Source of the DNA: Prochlorococcus sp. MIT 1300
GTDB lineage: Bacteria; Cyanobacteriota; Cyanobacteriia; PCC-6307; Cyanobiaceae
Direction of reading: 5' to 3'
Length of the DNA: 64,000 nucleotides
Assembly: GCF_034092375.1 (NCBI RefSeq)
Contig: NZ_CP139302.1
Location: 682,001-746,000 of the forward strand
Shown: positions 45,108 to 53,882 of the stretch, piece by piece
Layout of the letters: each line of letters begins with the position of its first letter
How positions within the stretch are numbered: the stretch's first letter is position 1
Translations under genes and position numbers: made by a program
Notes under the pieces: generated by a model
Databases searched by the model: none
What the model was told of the DNA's origin: nothing
The model's input: only the letters and a program-made list of their open reading frames with translations

Positions 45108-45233
45108 TACCTAGAGTATCTAGGAAGTCTAGGCGGTCTTCTTCTTCGCCCCCAGGCTTTGGCTTGGCAGATTGGGATAGGTCTATGTATTGCTACGTTT
45201 CAAACCAAACCCCATAAGATTAAGCATTGGTGA
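45108..45233 (+). pseudogene. inverted relative of the small membrane-protein fragment, or a small gene lacking a clear start
   Basis: A plus-strand frame of 41 codons, opening right after a stop, reads LLLRPQALAWQIGIGLCIAT then FQTKPHKIKHW and stop. It matches the minus-strand fragments (LLR..W.VGI.LCI) but in the opposite orientation and with a different end. No ATG, GTG or TTG start is convincing. Confidence 0.4.
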
Positions 45234-45273
45234 TCTCAGTCCCCTCTCATGCTGATGTTTTTAATTAAAAGAC

Positions 45274-45471
45274 TTACTCCTCGCTCTTCCATTCTCTATA
45301 CCATTGACGATCATCAAGCCAACGGATGACTATCCAATTAATGAGTATTGAAGCTATTGAAAGCCCATAGAATGAGGCGTTCTCAGAAGCAATAAAAAAT
45401 AGAAGAGTTGGCACTATCGTCATTATTGCCGAAGTAAGCAATGCCCTTCTAGGGGACATTTTTGTTCTCAT
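45274..45471 (-). CDS. small two-span membrane protein (65 aa)
   Basis: ATG at 45471. Basic N-terminus (MRTKMSPRRALL), spans SAIMTIVPTLLFFIA and FYGLSIASILINWIVI, then a charged tail WLDDRQWYREWKSEE. A simple helical-hairpin membrane protein; no family recognised. Confidence 0.55.
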   Translation of the reverse strand: MRTKMSPRRALLTSAIMTIVPTLLFFIASENASFYGLSIASILINWIVIRWLDDRQWYREWKSEE

Positions 45472-45516
45472 GAATAAATCTTCTAAGAAGAAGTGGTGTA
45501 ACTCTTTCCGTAAGTC

Positions 45517-45810
45517 TGATTACTTTGCTCCGTCTCAACAACATTTCGAGGGTTAAAACGACATATTTTCAAGCTGATGAATCGAAGCCCCTTCTCCACT
45601 ACTGGGTGTTTAGTAGACGGACCAAGTCTCCGTGAGTACTTGTAAGAAGCCAGGAAGACAAACAGTGATGGGCAGGATTGTCGTCATCCCCCCAATAGCA
45701 ATAGGCTCTATTCCATTCATTGATCACAGCTGAAGGCTCCTGATCGCTTCATTTACTGCCTAGACGAAATCGAGTTGCCAACCGGTTCTCAAAGGAGTCC
45801 CACTAGTGAG
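45517..45810. repeat. island repeat A, copy 3 (diverged)
   Basis: Begins CGTCTCAACAACATTTCGAG and keeps ACGACATATTTTC, GAATCGAAGCCC and CTGCCTAGACGAAATCGA in common with copies 1 and 2, but lacks the rpsD-tail part. A decayed RTX gene follows. Confidence 0.6.
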
Positions 45811-45835
45811 TAATTGGTTTGGCGACTCTAGAACT

Positions 45836-46449
45836 CTTTCTTCTCAAAGTGAAGATATTTGGATACCCAAGTCAGCATTTAAACCGATATTTAGGATCAA
45901 ATAATAAGTATCATTGGTCTCTCTAGAGGCTCATCTTCAGGAGGCTTAATTCAAACCAAGCAAATTATCTTTAATCACCCCCCTTAAATCCGGCTCGTTT
46001 AGAAGGTGGAAATGGAACTGACACATTTCAAGGCTTGGCAGGCTGCGTTGTTCTTGATTGCAGCGCGGGAGATGATTTAGTACATGAGAGCAACGGACGA
46101 GAGAGACATCGCAACAGTTCATGCTTGTGCTGATGAAATCTACGAAAACGTTGACTGGAATACTTTTGTTCAGGACCAGGTGAAGCAGAAAACTGATCTC
46201 AATCAAATCAGATCAGCATCTATGCAATTGGATTTATAGCAAATCATGGAATTTGGATTTTGGCATCGCAACAGGTGATCTTGGCATTGGAGAAGTAACC
46301 GCAAAGAGAGGTAGTGGTATTGGGAGCTACAGTATGTTGCTTTAGAGGGCTTTATTCAGCCAAAACGACCATCAATCGAGACAATAGTCACGCTCACACC
46401 TCATTGTTGCGACCCAACAGGAGTAGCAACACCAGATTTATTAGTTTAG
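45836..46449 (+). pseudogene. decayed RTX exoprotein gene (C-terminal module)
   Basis: Across 45836-46449 the DNA follows the shared RTX module in order (TTCTTCTCAAAG, then GGAGGCTTAATTCAA, then GGAAATGGAACTGACAC, then GACTGGAATACTTTT, ending CCAGATTTATTAGTTTAG), but several frameshifts, stops and a deletion break it. It is 34 bp upstream of the next intact RTX gene. Confidence 0.8.
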
Positions 46450-46482
46450 AAGTTATATTGAAGTGCTTAGAAATCAACTTCA

Positions 46483-47895
46483 ATGCCATCGATAGCTAGT
46501 GAATACCTAATAGATCAAGGATGGGTTGATATCACCAGAGATATAGTTAAGTCAGATAATTACCTTGACATTTATCTGCACAATAAAAAGGGTCCAGTCT
46601 ATGTTGGGGGAGGAATGTATGGTGCACAGTACATTAACAGTTTAATAATAAATGAAGAATACCGAATATTCATCGAAGAGCAGGTTTTGTCTATCGATAA
46701 AGAGTTAGACCTTGATTTTCGTTTTGTAGGTAATAGCAGAGATAGTGATATAGCTGTTTATTTTGATTCTGACATCAACATAGAAGGAGATAGTGGTGTT
46801 CTTGGCTTAGCTGTTCTAAATTCAGAGGCCAATAGAAAATATTGGGAGATATTCATTGATGAACCAGCATTCGCCGGTGATACAAACTATTTAAAATACG
46901 CATTAATACATGAGCTAGGACACACGTTTGGGCTTGAACATCCTTTTGAAAGTAGTGATGGAGATATATGGGGAGGGATTACTTCGCCATGGCTTAGTGC
47001 CTACCCAGAAGATACAGTTATGGCTTATAGGACACCTAGGTTAAATTATTGGCCAAATAACTTCTCTGCAAATGACATGAATGCCTTAAGTTCAGCGTGG
47101 CCTGAGGAAAGCAAAGAAGAAGGCACCAATATTGTATATAAATTTGACAACAAAGCCAATTTAAAAGATTTATTAGGTTACTGGTTTGACTCACTTGAAT
47201 CTGGAAGCTTACAGAAAATAGATTCACCTGAAAATAGACTTCTGGAGATAAAAACTAATACATGGGGTGATCATATAAAGATAAACCGAATCACAAAATC
47301 TTCAGCTGATGGGAATGAAATTGTACAAGCCAAACAAATTATTTTTAACCAGCCAATAAAATCTGGTTCTCTCGTCCATGGCAGCTCCAGCAATGAAACC
47401 CTAAGAGGTTTAGCCGGATGGGATATTTTGGATGGTGGAGCAGGCGATGACTTGATTCATGGCGGTAATGGGCGAGACATCATCACAGGTGGTGCGGGTG
47501 CCGATGAACTCCACGGTGACTTTGGTTGGAATACTTTCCGCTCAGAAAAAGATGGCGCCAAAGATCTCATTGCCATCAAATCGGATCAACATCTATTCAA
47601 TTGGAACTATGGAAAAGCTGGTAATAATCCAAATGGCGAAAAAGTCGACATCATCGAAGGGCTAGATACCAATGACGAAATCAAAATTTTAGGTGTATTT
47701 ACCCCGGAACTAAGCTTTCAAGAAACCACCGCCAAAGGCCTCAATGGGATTGGCATATATGCCAAAGGTTCTCTAGAAGCTCTTTATACAGCTGGTGATT
47801 TATCAGTCACTCAGATTCAGGGCATGACAACCGGTGATCTCAATCCGAAATGGAGCTTTAGAACGAACACAAAAACTCCTGATTTATCAGCTTAA
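46483..47895 (+). CDS. RTX-type secreted M10 metalloprotease, short form
   Basis: 470 residues. The metzincin domain comes first: the canonical zinc motif HELGHTFGLEHPF is at about residue 143, with the Met-turn DTVMAYR after it. A linker leads to the shared module from about residue 255 (INRITKSSADGNE, QAKQIIFNQPIKSGS), with RTX repeats (GGAGDDLIHGGNGRD) and the end DLSVTQIQGMTTGD to PDLSA. No N-terminal signal, as usual for type I substrates. Part of its module DNA is nearly identical to the inverted gene at 43634. Confidence 0.9.
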   Translation: MPSIASEYLIDQGWVDITRDIVKSDNYLDIYLHNKKGPVYVGGGMYGAQYINSLIINEEYRIFIEEQVLSIDKELDLDFRFVGNSRDSDIAVYFDSDINIEGDSGVLGLAVLNSEANRKYWEIFIDEPAFAGDTNYLKYALIHELGHTFGLEHPFESSDGDIWGGITSPWLSAYPEDTVMAYRTPRLNYWPNNFSANDMNALSSAWPEESKEEGTNIVYKFDNKANLKDLLGYWFDSLESGSLQKIDSPENRLLEIKTNTWGDHIKINRITKSSADGNEIVQAKQIIFNQPIKSGSLVHGSSSNETLRGLAGWDILDGGAGDDLIHGGNGRDIITGGAGADELHGDFGWNTFRSEKDGAKDLIAIKSDQHLFNWNYGKAGNNPNGEKVDIIEGLDTNDEIKILGVFTPELSFQETTAKGLNGIGIYAKGSLEALYTAGDLSVTQIQGMTTGDLNPKWSFRTNTKTPDLSA

Positions 47896-48081
47896 AAATT
47901 AATCTTTCCCAGTACTTTGTCGGGAAGTTCATTCATTTGGGACGGACTACTCCTAAATAGAAGTAATGAGTCAGGTATTTAACTTACATTTTTTATGTAA
48001 AATATACTTAATACATTCCTCAGAGAACTAGGTATTTTAGGAATAAAGTATGAATCCATGTAAATTTCAACATTGAAACTT

Positions 48082-48117
48082 GGCCTCCTAAAATGAAGTA
48101 CTTGATCTTAGGAGGCC
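48082..48117. terminator. hairpin between the RTX gene and minus-strand small genes
   Basis: Arms GGCCTCCTAA and TTAGGAGGCC pair over 10 bp, with short T or A runs on both sides. It could end transcripts from either direction. Confidence 0.65.
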
Positions 48118-48145
48118 TTTAAACACTATCCATGGTTTTAAGGAT

Positions 48146-48346
48146 CTATTCAAGAGATATGCCATCAAAAGACTTTTCATCTCTAGCTACATAAAATCTA
48201 GCTAATCTCTCAGTCCTAAGATTTTTTATTCGTTGATTACTTAAATACCACAAGTGGTCCCTTTCATAGGGGGCAAACTCAAAGAACTCTAAGATTGCTT
48301 CATAGGAAGCATTAAGGTCTAATGCTCTATATTTGGTATTATTCAT
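48146..48346 (-). CDS. small hypothetical protein (66 aa)
   Basis: ATG overlaps the stop of the upstream gene by 4 nt. Soluble and charged, with ILEFFEFAPYERDHLWYLSN in the middle and RTERLARFYVARDE later. No recognised domain. Coupled pair with the next entry. Confidence 0.5.
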   Translation of the reverse strand: MNNTKYRALDLNASYEAILEFFEFAPYERDHLWYLSNQRIKNLRTERLARFYVARDEKSFDGISLE

Positions 48347-48525
48347 ACCTCATACTCTCTATCTTGGAGCTCACATTCACGCAACCAATACTCATCATAT
48401 AAATCATTCTGCTTAAGAGTAGGCATGAAATTCATGCGGCTAAAAGCCATGGCAGGACTAGCATTAAATCGATTCATGATTAATTTAACTAAATCAAGTC
48501 TGCGAGATACATTTTTCTTTCTCAT
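48343..48525 (-). CDS. small hypothetical protein (60 aa), first of a coupled pair
   Basis: I use ATG 48525 (MRKKNVSRRLDLVKLIMNR); an upstream start at 48582 is possible. Basic N-terminal helix and acidic C-terminus (ECELQDREYEV). Stop overlaps the following ATG. Function unknown. Confidence 0.45.
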   Translation of the reverse strand: MRKKNVSRRLDLVKLIMNRFNASPAMAFSRMNFMPTLKQNDLYDEYWLRECELQDREYEV

Positions 48526-48775
48526 AACAGAAAAGCAACGTATATGGAATATATTGAGCAAATCAAGGGTTGGTAGTATCAACTTTTACATAACCTTAAC
48601 TAGTGGACATTTATCTTGAAACCCTCGCTAAACAGAGCATCAATTACTACATAACCTGTCATTTATGTAGCAATTCAAACTAAAAGAGTTGCTCAACTGA
48701 AAAGTTCTATATTCAGAAAGTTACGCTGCATCATCCTATGAACTGTTTAAATAAATCGGATTACTAACCAATATT

Positions 48776-48886
48776 ATGGCTTATTTAAAAATTTTTAAAC
48801 CTTGTAAAAAATTAAACAAGCATCCAATTGCTATTCTTAAGGCCTTAGATGCAACTAATATTCGTGCCCAACTATTCTCAGCTTAA
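48776..48886 (+). CDS. possible 36-residue basic protein
   Basis: ATG at 48776; the product starts MAYLKIFKPCKKLNKHP and is basic and helical. No ribosome binding site or neighbour supports it, so it may be chance. Otherwise 48526-48923 shows no gene. Confidence 0.3.
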   Translation: MAYLKIFKPCKKLNKHPIAILKALDATNIRAQLFSA

Positions 48887-48923
48887 CCAAGTCATGTATG
48901 AAGTAATAATTCAAACGTTTATG

Positions 48924-49223
48924 TTACCTGTAAGAGTCAAAGCCTGAAATAAACGGAAAGACTTGGTCATCCTCAAATACTGAATTTTCATAATTTTGAT
49001 CTTCGGCAACAACGTCTTGATTCCCTAAATCGTTATCTTCTTCACTTGGAAGCATTACCTTGCTCTCAGAACTATCGATATTTTCATCCTGAAGAGGAGT
49101 TTCCTGAGAGGGAGGAGTCCAACCTTTAATCAAAGCTTGAACAGGGGCATTAAAAAAAAGAAATGTTGTACTTACAAAGACTAGCGGCGCAACCAGCAGC
49201 AACAGTTTCTGAATAGTCTTCAT
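48924..49223 (-). CDS. exported hypothetical protein (99 aa)
   Basis: From ATG 49223. A signal peptide or membrane anchor (LLLLVAPLVFVSTTFLFF, residues about 6-24) is followed by a strongly acidic, low-complexity tail (DENIDSSESK, SEEDNDLGNQD). Likely periplasmic. No family recognised. Confidence 0.55.
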   Translation of the reverse strand: MKTIQKLLLLVAPLVFVSTTFLFFNAPVQALIKGWTPPSQETPLQDENIDSSESKVMLPSEEDNDLGNQDVVAEDQNYENSVFEDDQVFPFISGFDSYR

Positions 49224-49519
49224 CAGCATTTGGTTGAATAGCACCTATGCACATAATAACTATATGGGATTACCTGACAACAGGCCTCGAGGAGGCGCGT
49301 TGTTTAGACTTGTTAATCATCTTTAAGAATATATTTGTAGAGACTCTATGTATAAAATGAATTTACTCATAATAAATATAGAAAATAAACATTAAAACTT
49401 TAATGGGAGGTACCTTTAAAATCAAATAAATACGACAATCTACCTAGCTCAGAGAATAGTGTAGATAAAAGTTAAAAGTTTATGAGATAGTAAAATAATT
49501 TATTTACAAGTGCAACAAG

Positions 49520-49948
49520 ATGACCAGGATTAATTTAGTATGTCCTAGAGAATTGTCAGACCAGCATCTTTTAGCCGAATATCGTGAGATTTTTATGGTC
49601 GGCTCTGCTTTACAAAGATCCTTAAAGGCTAAATCCTGGAACAAAACTATTAAAGAGCTTCCCCAAGAGTTTACATTAAATAAGGGGCACGTCAAGTTCT
49701 TTTATAACAAAGGAAAGTATCTTCATAAAAGGTATATTAGTCTGATCAAGGAAATGCAATTGAGAGGCATGAAGACTGATCCTAACCGTAAATTCAAAAG
49801 AGATCAATGGCCAAATGAACTTTATAACGACTGGGCCCCTAATGCAAAAGACCTAAGAATAATAAGGGAACGAATTAAACTGAAAATTGATCAAAAACCA
49901 GAATGGTATAGGTGGTCTAAAAATACTCTAAGCTCAACAACTAAGTAA
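49520..49948 (+). CDS. pyrimidine dimer DNA glycosylase (T4 endonuclease V family)
   Basis: 142 residues, close to T4 DenV (138). The N-terminus MTRINLVCPRELSDQHLLAE aligns with DenV. Thr2 (the N-terminal amine nucleophile after Met removal), Arg3, His16, Arg22 and Glu23 (catalytic) are all in place. GHVKFFYNKGKYLHKR and PEWYRWS near the end also match. It cuts the glycosyl bond at UV-induced cyclobutane dimers and nicks the abasic site. The gene is common in viruses, so transfer from phage is plausible. Confidence 0.92.
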   Translation: MTRINLVCPRELSDQHLLAEYREIFMVGSALQRSLKAKSWNKTIKELPQEFTLNKGHVKFFYNKGKYLHKRYISLIKEMQLRGMKTDPNRKFKRDQWPNELYNDWAPNAKDLRIIRERIKLKIDQKPEWYRWSKNTLSSTTK

Positions 49949-49960
49949 ACAAAGAAATAT

Positions 49961-51046
49961 TTATATGGTATCCGCTATAAATTTAAGCTCATTTTTCCAA
50001 CAGCCGAAACGGCTCTGCTTTAACAGCTGTAAGTAGCTGCCATAACTACAACTTGGCTTAGCTAATTCATACCATCTCTCATCGGGGTAAAGAGGTAATA
50101 AAATTGTAGCTTTTTTCCCCATAGAAGCACAAAGATGCGCTAAAGCAGTATCAATGGTGAAGACGCGAAAATCTGATATTAGGGTTATAAGGTCAATTAA
50201 TTTTTTGTCGAATGGTGAATACAGATCAATGCCCATACCCTTCAGGATGAATTTCTCCCACAAATTCCAATCTGTTATATCAATAATTACGACCTTTGGG
50301 TATTTATCTCGTAGTTGTTTATAAAAGCAACAAACATCTTCGAACTGAACAGAACGCATAAAACAAGAAAGCAAGTCATCAACTCCTTTAGATTGCCAAC
50401 AAAAAACAAAGCCTTTTGAAGTATCTCCAGAGCTATAGGAATCAATCAACCATGATGCATAGCTCAGACGAGAGTACATATAAGAAGTAATTAGTTCAAA
50501 GTCCAATGAGGTATAACATGAAACTGGATCATCACTTTCATTTGAAATTATAGTCCATTCCACGAAAGGTAAATATTGTAAAAGTTCACCAAATTGCTCA
50601 GCTCTACCTTGACTTATCTCCACATGAACTGATTTAGCTGTAAGACTATTCCACCAAAATAAAAGTGAGAAAAATTGTAGGTGGTCTCCTATTCCGCCAT
50701 TAATATTTATCCTAATACTAGAACTATCTTTGCTAGATCTCGACTTAAACTCATTAGCAACTTTCTCCATTCGTTTTTCTGTAACCAATGTCAAGTAAGG
50801 ATTTGCCTTACCTTTAATACGAGCAATGCGATAATGGATCTTCTGCTGATAAAGAATTGGCAGTTCATTTGTGTAATCAGCAAGCCAATCTTCCACCTCT
50901 TCGTACAGGCCAAGGCTTAAACCCCAATGAACCAACTGAGGCAACTGAGGGTGGGCTGGGGAAGCCCGCCATGCTTCTTTCAACCACTTGCGAGCATGGT
51001 CAAGATCATTTGTGAACAATGGCCAGGGTGATTGGTTTACAAGCAA
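49961..51046 (-). CDS. TPR-like plus GT9 (heptosyltransferase-like) protein
   Basis: 361 residues; TTG at 51046 is the only start before an in-frame stop. The first 80 residues look like helical repeats (ARKWLKEAWRASPAHPQ, LVHWGLSLGLYEEVEDWL). Then comes a glycosyltransferase-B-like part: ININGGIGDHLQFFSLLFW and, near the end, FTIDTALAHLCASMGK, the GT9 acceptor-domain signature. Donor and acceptor are unknown. The abrupt N-terminus may mean truncation. Confidence 0.65.
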   Translation of the reverse strand: MLVNQSPWPLFTNDLDHARKWLKEAWRASPAHPQLPQLVHWGLSLGLYEEVEDWLADYTNELPILYQQKIHYRIARIKGKANPYLTLVTEKRMEKVANEFKSRSSKDSSSIRININGGIGDHLQFFSLLFWWNSLTAKSVHVEISQGRAEQFGELLQYLPFVEWTIISNESDDPVSCYTSLDFELITSYMYSRLSYASWLIDSYSSGDTSKGFVFCWQSKGVDDLLSCFMRSVQFEDVCCFYKQLRDKYPKVVIIDITDWNLWEKFILKGMGIDLYSPFDKKLIDLITLISDFRVFTIDTALAHLCASMGKKATILLPLYPDERWYELAKPSCSYGSYLQLLKQSRFGCWKNELKFIADTI

Positions 51047-51149
51047 TGCAAATTGGTTTTAGAACTAACTAAGATCCATTCATAAGACCTTTAGGAATTA
51101 AAAGGTAGAACCTTGCTATTCCGTAGCCTTATGAAAGCACTTCCAAAGA

Positions 51150-52319
51150 GTGGTCTTGGCAAACCAAAACCCTAAGAACCTTCCTGGCCTAAATACAAGA
51201 GCAATCCATCACGGCAAAAGCTTCGCGTCCGAGACCGGAACGGTCATGCCTCCGATTTTTCCCAGCTCAACCTTTATGCATGGGAACCCAGAAGGCTTCG
51301 ACTACACACGCTCTGGGAACCCCAATTTCCGCATCCTTGAATCATTGCTCTCATCTATTGAAGTCTGTAAGTTTTCGTCAGTATTTGCTTCTGGAGTAAG
51401 CGCTATTACCGCTATAGCCTCAACTCTCAAGTCAGGAGATCTCGTGCTATGTGAGGAGAATTTATACGGCTGTACCGTTAGATTATTTGAGAAAGTATTT
51501 GAGAAATTTGGTATAAGAACTCAATGGGTCGACTTCACAACTCCCGAAGCATTAAATACTATAAAAACTATTAAACCAGCCATGGTCTGGCTGGAAAGTC
51601 CGACTAACCCACTTTTAAAAATTATAGATATAAAAGAAGTTTGCGAAGTAGCTTCTTCAGGGGGAATACCTGTAGTAGTTGACAATACCTTTTCGACACC
51701 AATTATTCAGCGTCCCCTAGAACTTGGGGCAACACTTTCGTTAACCAGTACAACTAAGTATATAAATGGCCATTCGGATGCACTTGGAGGGGCAATATGT
51801 ACACATGACAAGCTGTGGCAAGAGCGATTGTGCTTTGCACAAAAGGCACTTGGACTACAGCCATCACCTTTTGATTGTTGGCTAATTACTCGTGGGATTA
51901 AAACCCTCCCACTGAGATTAGAACGTCAGGTCGCTAATGCAGCTGCTATTGCTGATGAACTCGCAAAACATCCAAGAGTCAACTGGATTCGCTATCCCTT
52001 CCGCTCAGACCATCCCCAACAAGCAATAGCGAAAAAGCAAATGCAATCCGGAGGAGGAATAATTACAGCGAGGGTTAATGGGGATGCCAAAGATACTTAT
52101 CTTTTCTGCAAAGCTCTTAAGCATTTCACCATGGCTGAAAGCCTTGGTGGAATTGAAAGCCTGGTATGTCATCCTGCAACGATGACTCATGCTTCAGTTG
52201 ATTCAGAAATGAAAAAGCACTTAGGAATAGATGAAAATTTGGTGCGATTTTCAATTGGGTGTGAAGATTTATCGGATCTAATTGATGACCTAAATCAAGC
52301 ATTTGCACAAACCAAGTGA
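51150..52319 (+). CDS. cystathionine gamma-synthase / beta-lyase family PLP enzyme
   Basis: 389 residues from GTG. A typical trans-sulfuration enzyme: PPIFPSSTFMH, YTRSGNPNFRILE, FASGVSAITAI, and the PLP lysine in SLTSTTKYINGHSD. C-terminal ESLVCHPATMTHAS is normal. Whether it acts as MetB (forming cystathionine) or MetC (cleaving it) cannot be decided from motifs. The stop overlaps the next gene (GTGA), and cysK follows, so it is a sulfur amino acid operon. Confidence 0.92.
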   Translation: MVLANQNPKNLPGLNTRAIHHGKSFASETGTVMPPIFPSSTFMHGNPEGFDYTRSGNPNFRILESLLSSIEVCKFSSVFASGVSAITAIASTLKSGDLVLCEENLYGCTVRLFEKVFEKFGIRTQWVDFTTPEALNTIKTIKPAMVWLESPTNPLLKIIDIKEVCEVASSGGIPVVVDNTFSTPIIQRPLELGATLSLTSTTKYINGHSDALGGAICTHDKLWQERLCFAQKALGLQPSPFDCWLITRGIKTLPLRLERQVANAAAIADELAKHPRVNWIRYPFRSDHPQQAIAKKQMQSGGGIITARVNGDAKDTYLFCKALKHFTMAESLGGIESLVCHPATMTHASVDSEMKKHLGIDENLVRFSIGCEDLSDLIDDLNQAFAQTK

Positions 52320-53788
52320 GTCCAAGAGATCTTCTAAAACACCCATGCTGGTCCGCCAAGGACCTTGGCGCTGCCTTGCCAGACAGCCCTCACGCAGTCT
52401 CCGTGGCCCTACCTAGATGGAATGATGTTGTTGCCTATGAAGAAAAAGATCCCATATGTACAAAAGCCCTAAAGGCAATTTATCCACGTTTCGGTCTTAA
52501 CCCACTGGTTTCAGAAGTTGCCAACCAAGCAATTCGACTAAGCGGTTTCGCAAACAGCACTGCCTGGCCATACCCAGATCTAAAAACAGCAAAGAAAGCT
52601 CAACTTCATTGTCAAAAAGTTTGTCAAAATGCACAAACATCTATCACTGAGTTTCATGGATTGCACTGTTTGATTGCAAGCAATGAAACAACCGCAGATG
52701 CTAAGGCTTTTTGGCAACACACTGGCCTTGGAGCCTCCTCTAGACAAGCCGCAATAGCACTAAACAAAGAACAAGCTCCATTACAAAAGTCAGGCATTGA
52801 AGCTAGAGATAAAATAATAAAACGTTTGGCTAAAATTTATGAGTGTGAGGAGGGTCTCTTTTCCCTTCATCCTTCAGGGATGGCAGCTCTATATAGTGCT
52901 TTAGAAGTAATTACAGAATTACAACCTGGGAAACCCACAATCCAAATAGGTTTCCCATACGTAGATGTACTCAAACTTCCACAAGTTATTTTCTCAGGGG
53001 GTGAGCTAATACTAGAGACGGACCTATTAAAATTAAGTAAAAAACTAGATCAAATAAAACCGGCAGCAATCATCATTGAATTGCCAAGCAATCCATTGCT
53101 TCAATGTATTGATCTACAAGGAGTCTCAAAGATCGCTCATCAAAAAAGAATACCTGTGATCGTTGATGACACAATTGGCTCAGCTGTAAATATAAATGTC
53201 CTGCCATATTCTGATATCGTTTTCACCTCACTCACCAAAAGTTTTGCAGGACGAGGAGACATCCTTGCAGGTTCTCTTGTTATTAGCCCTCATTCTCCTT
53301 GGCGAGAAGTACTTTTAAAAAAAGTTCAAGCAGCCTCATTTAGCTCACTATCAGACTCCGATAGTATTGCTCTGGAACTAACCAGCCAAGATGTAATTAA
53401 TAGGCTAATACTTTTAAATCAATCCTGCTTAACCCTAAAAAAAAGGCTTGAGCAACATCCTGAAGTTTCAAGGGTGCTACACCCAGAAAAATGTCCAAAC
53501 TTTCATTCTCTTATGCGCCCTGGTGCAGGACATGGTTGCTTGCTGTCGTTCGAACTTAAGGAAGGCATCTCAAAAGCAAAAAGATTTTATGATGCCCTGG
53601 AGGTCTGTAAAGGTCCCAGCCTTGGTACAAACTTCACCTTGGCTTGCCCATATGTGCTTTTAGCTCATTACAACGAATTGGAATGGGCTGAAGAATGCGG
53701 ATTGCCAAGACATCTCTTAAGAGTCTCAGTAGGGCTTGAAGAACCAGAAAATCTCTGGCAAAGATTCGAAAAAGCATTTAGGGCTTAA
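52316..53788 (+). CDS. divergent cystathionine gamma-synthase-like PLP enzyme with N-terminal extension
   Basis: 490 residues from GTG, overlapping the previous stop. About 110 N-terminal residues precede the PLP fold. Landmarks are FSLHPSGMAALYSAL, IIIELPSNPLLQCIDL, IPVIVDDTIGSAVN and the PLP Lys in VFTSLTKSFAGRGD. In most family members the latter reads TKYxxGHSD, so this is a divergent subfamily. Likely paired with the upstream enzyme in methionine synthesis. Confidence 0.85.
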   Translation: MSPRDLLKHPCWSAKDLGAALPDSPHAVSVALPRWNDVVAYEEKDPICTKALKAIYPRFGLNPLVSEVANQAIRLSGFANSTAWPYPDLKTAKKAQLHCQKVCQNAQTSITEFHGLHCLIASNETTADAKAFWQHTGLGASSRQAAIALNKEQAPLQKSGIEARDKIIKRLAKIYECEEGLFSLHPSGMAALYSALEVITELQPGKPTIQIGFPYVDVLKLPQVIFSGGELILETDLLKLSKKLDQIKPAAIIIELPSNPLLQCIDLQGVSKIAHQKRIPVIVDDTIGSAVNINVLPYSDIVFTSLTKSFAGRGDILAGSLVISPHSPWREVLLKKVQAASFSSLSDSDSIALELTSQDVINRLILLNQSCLTLKKRLEQHPEVSRVLHPEKCPNFHSLMRPGAGHGCLLSFELKEGISKAKRFYDALEVCKGPSLGTNFTLACPYVLLAHYNELEWAEECGLPRHLLRVSVGLEEPENLWQRFEKAFRA

Positions 53789-53882
53789 ACATGAAATCCA
53801 CACAGATATTTGTCATATCGAAATCAGCCGGCTGGAAGAGACCTAAATTCAGGTAATTGATTAGATCGCTTCAAGCTTACGC

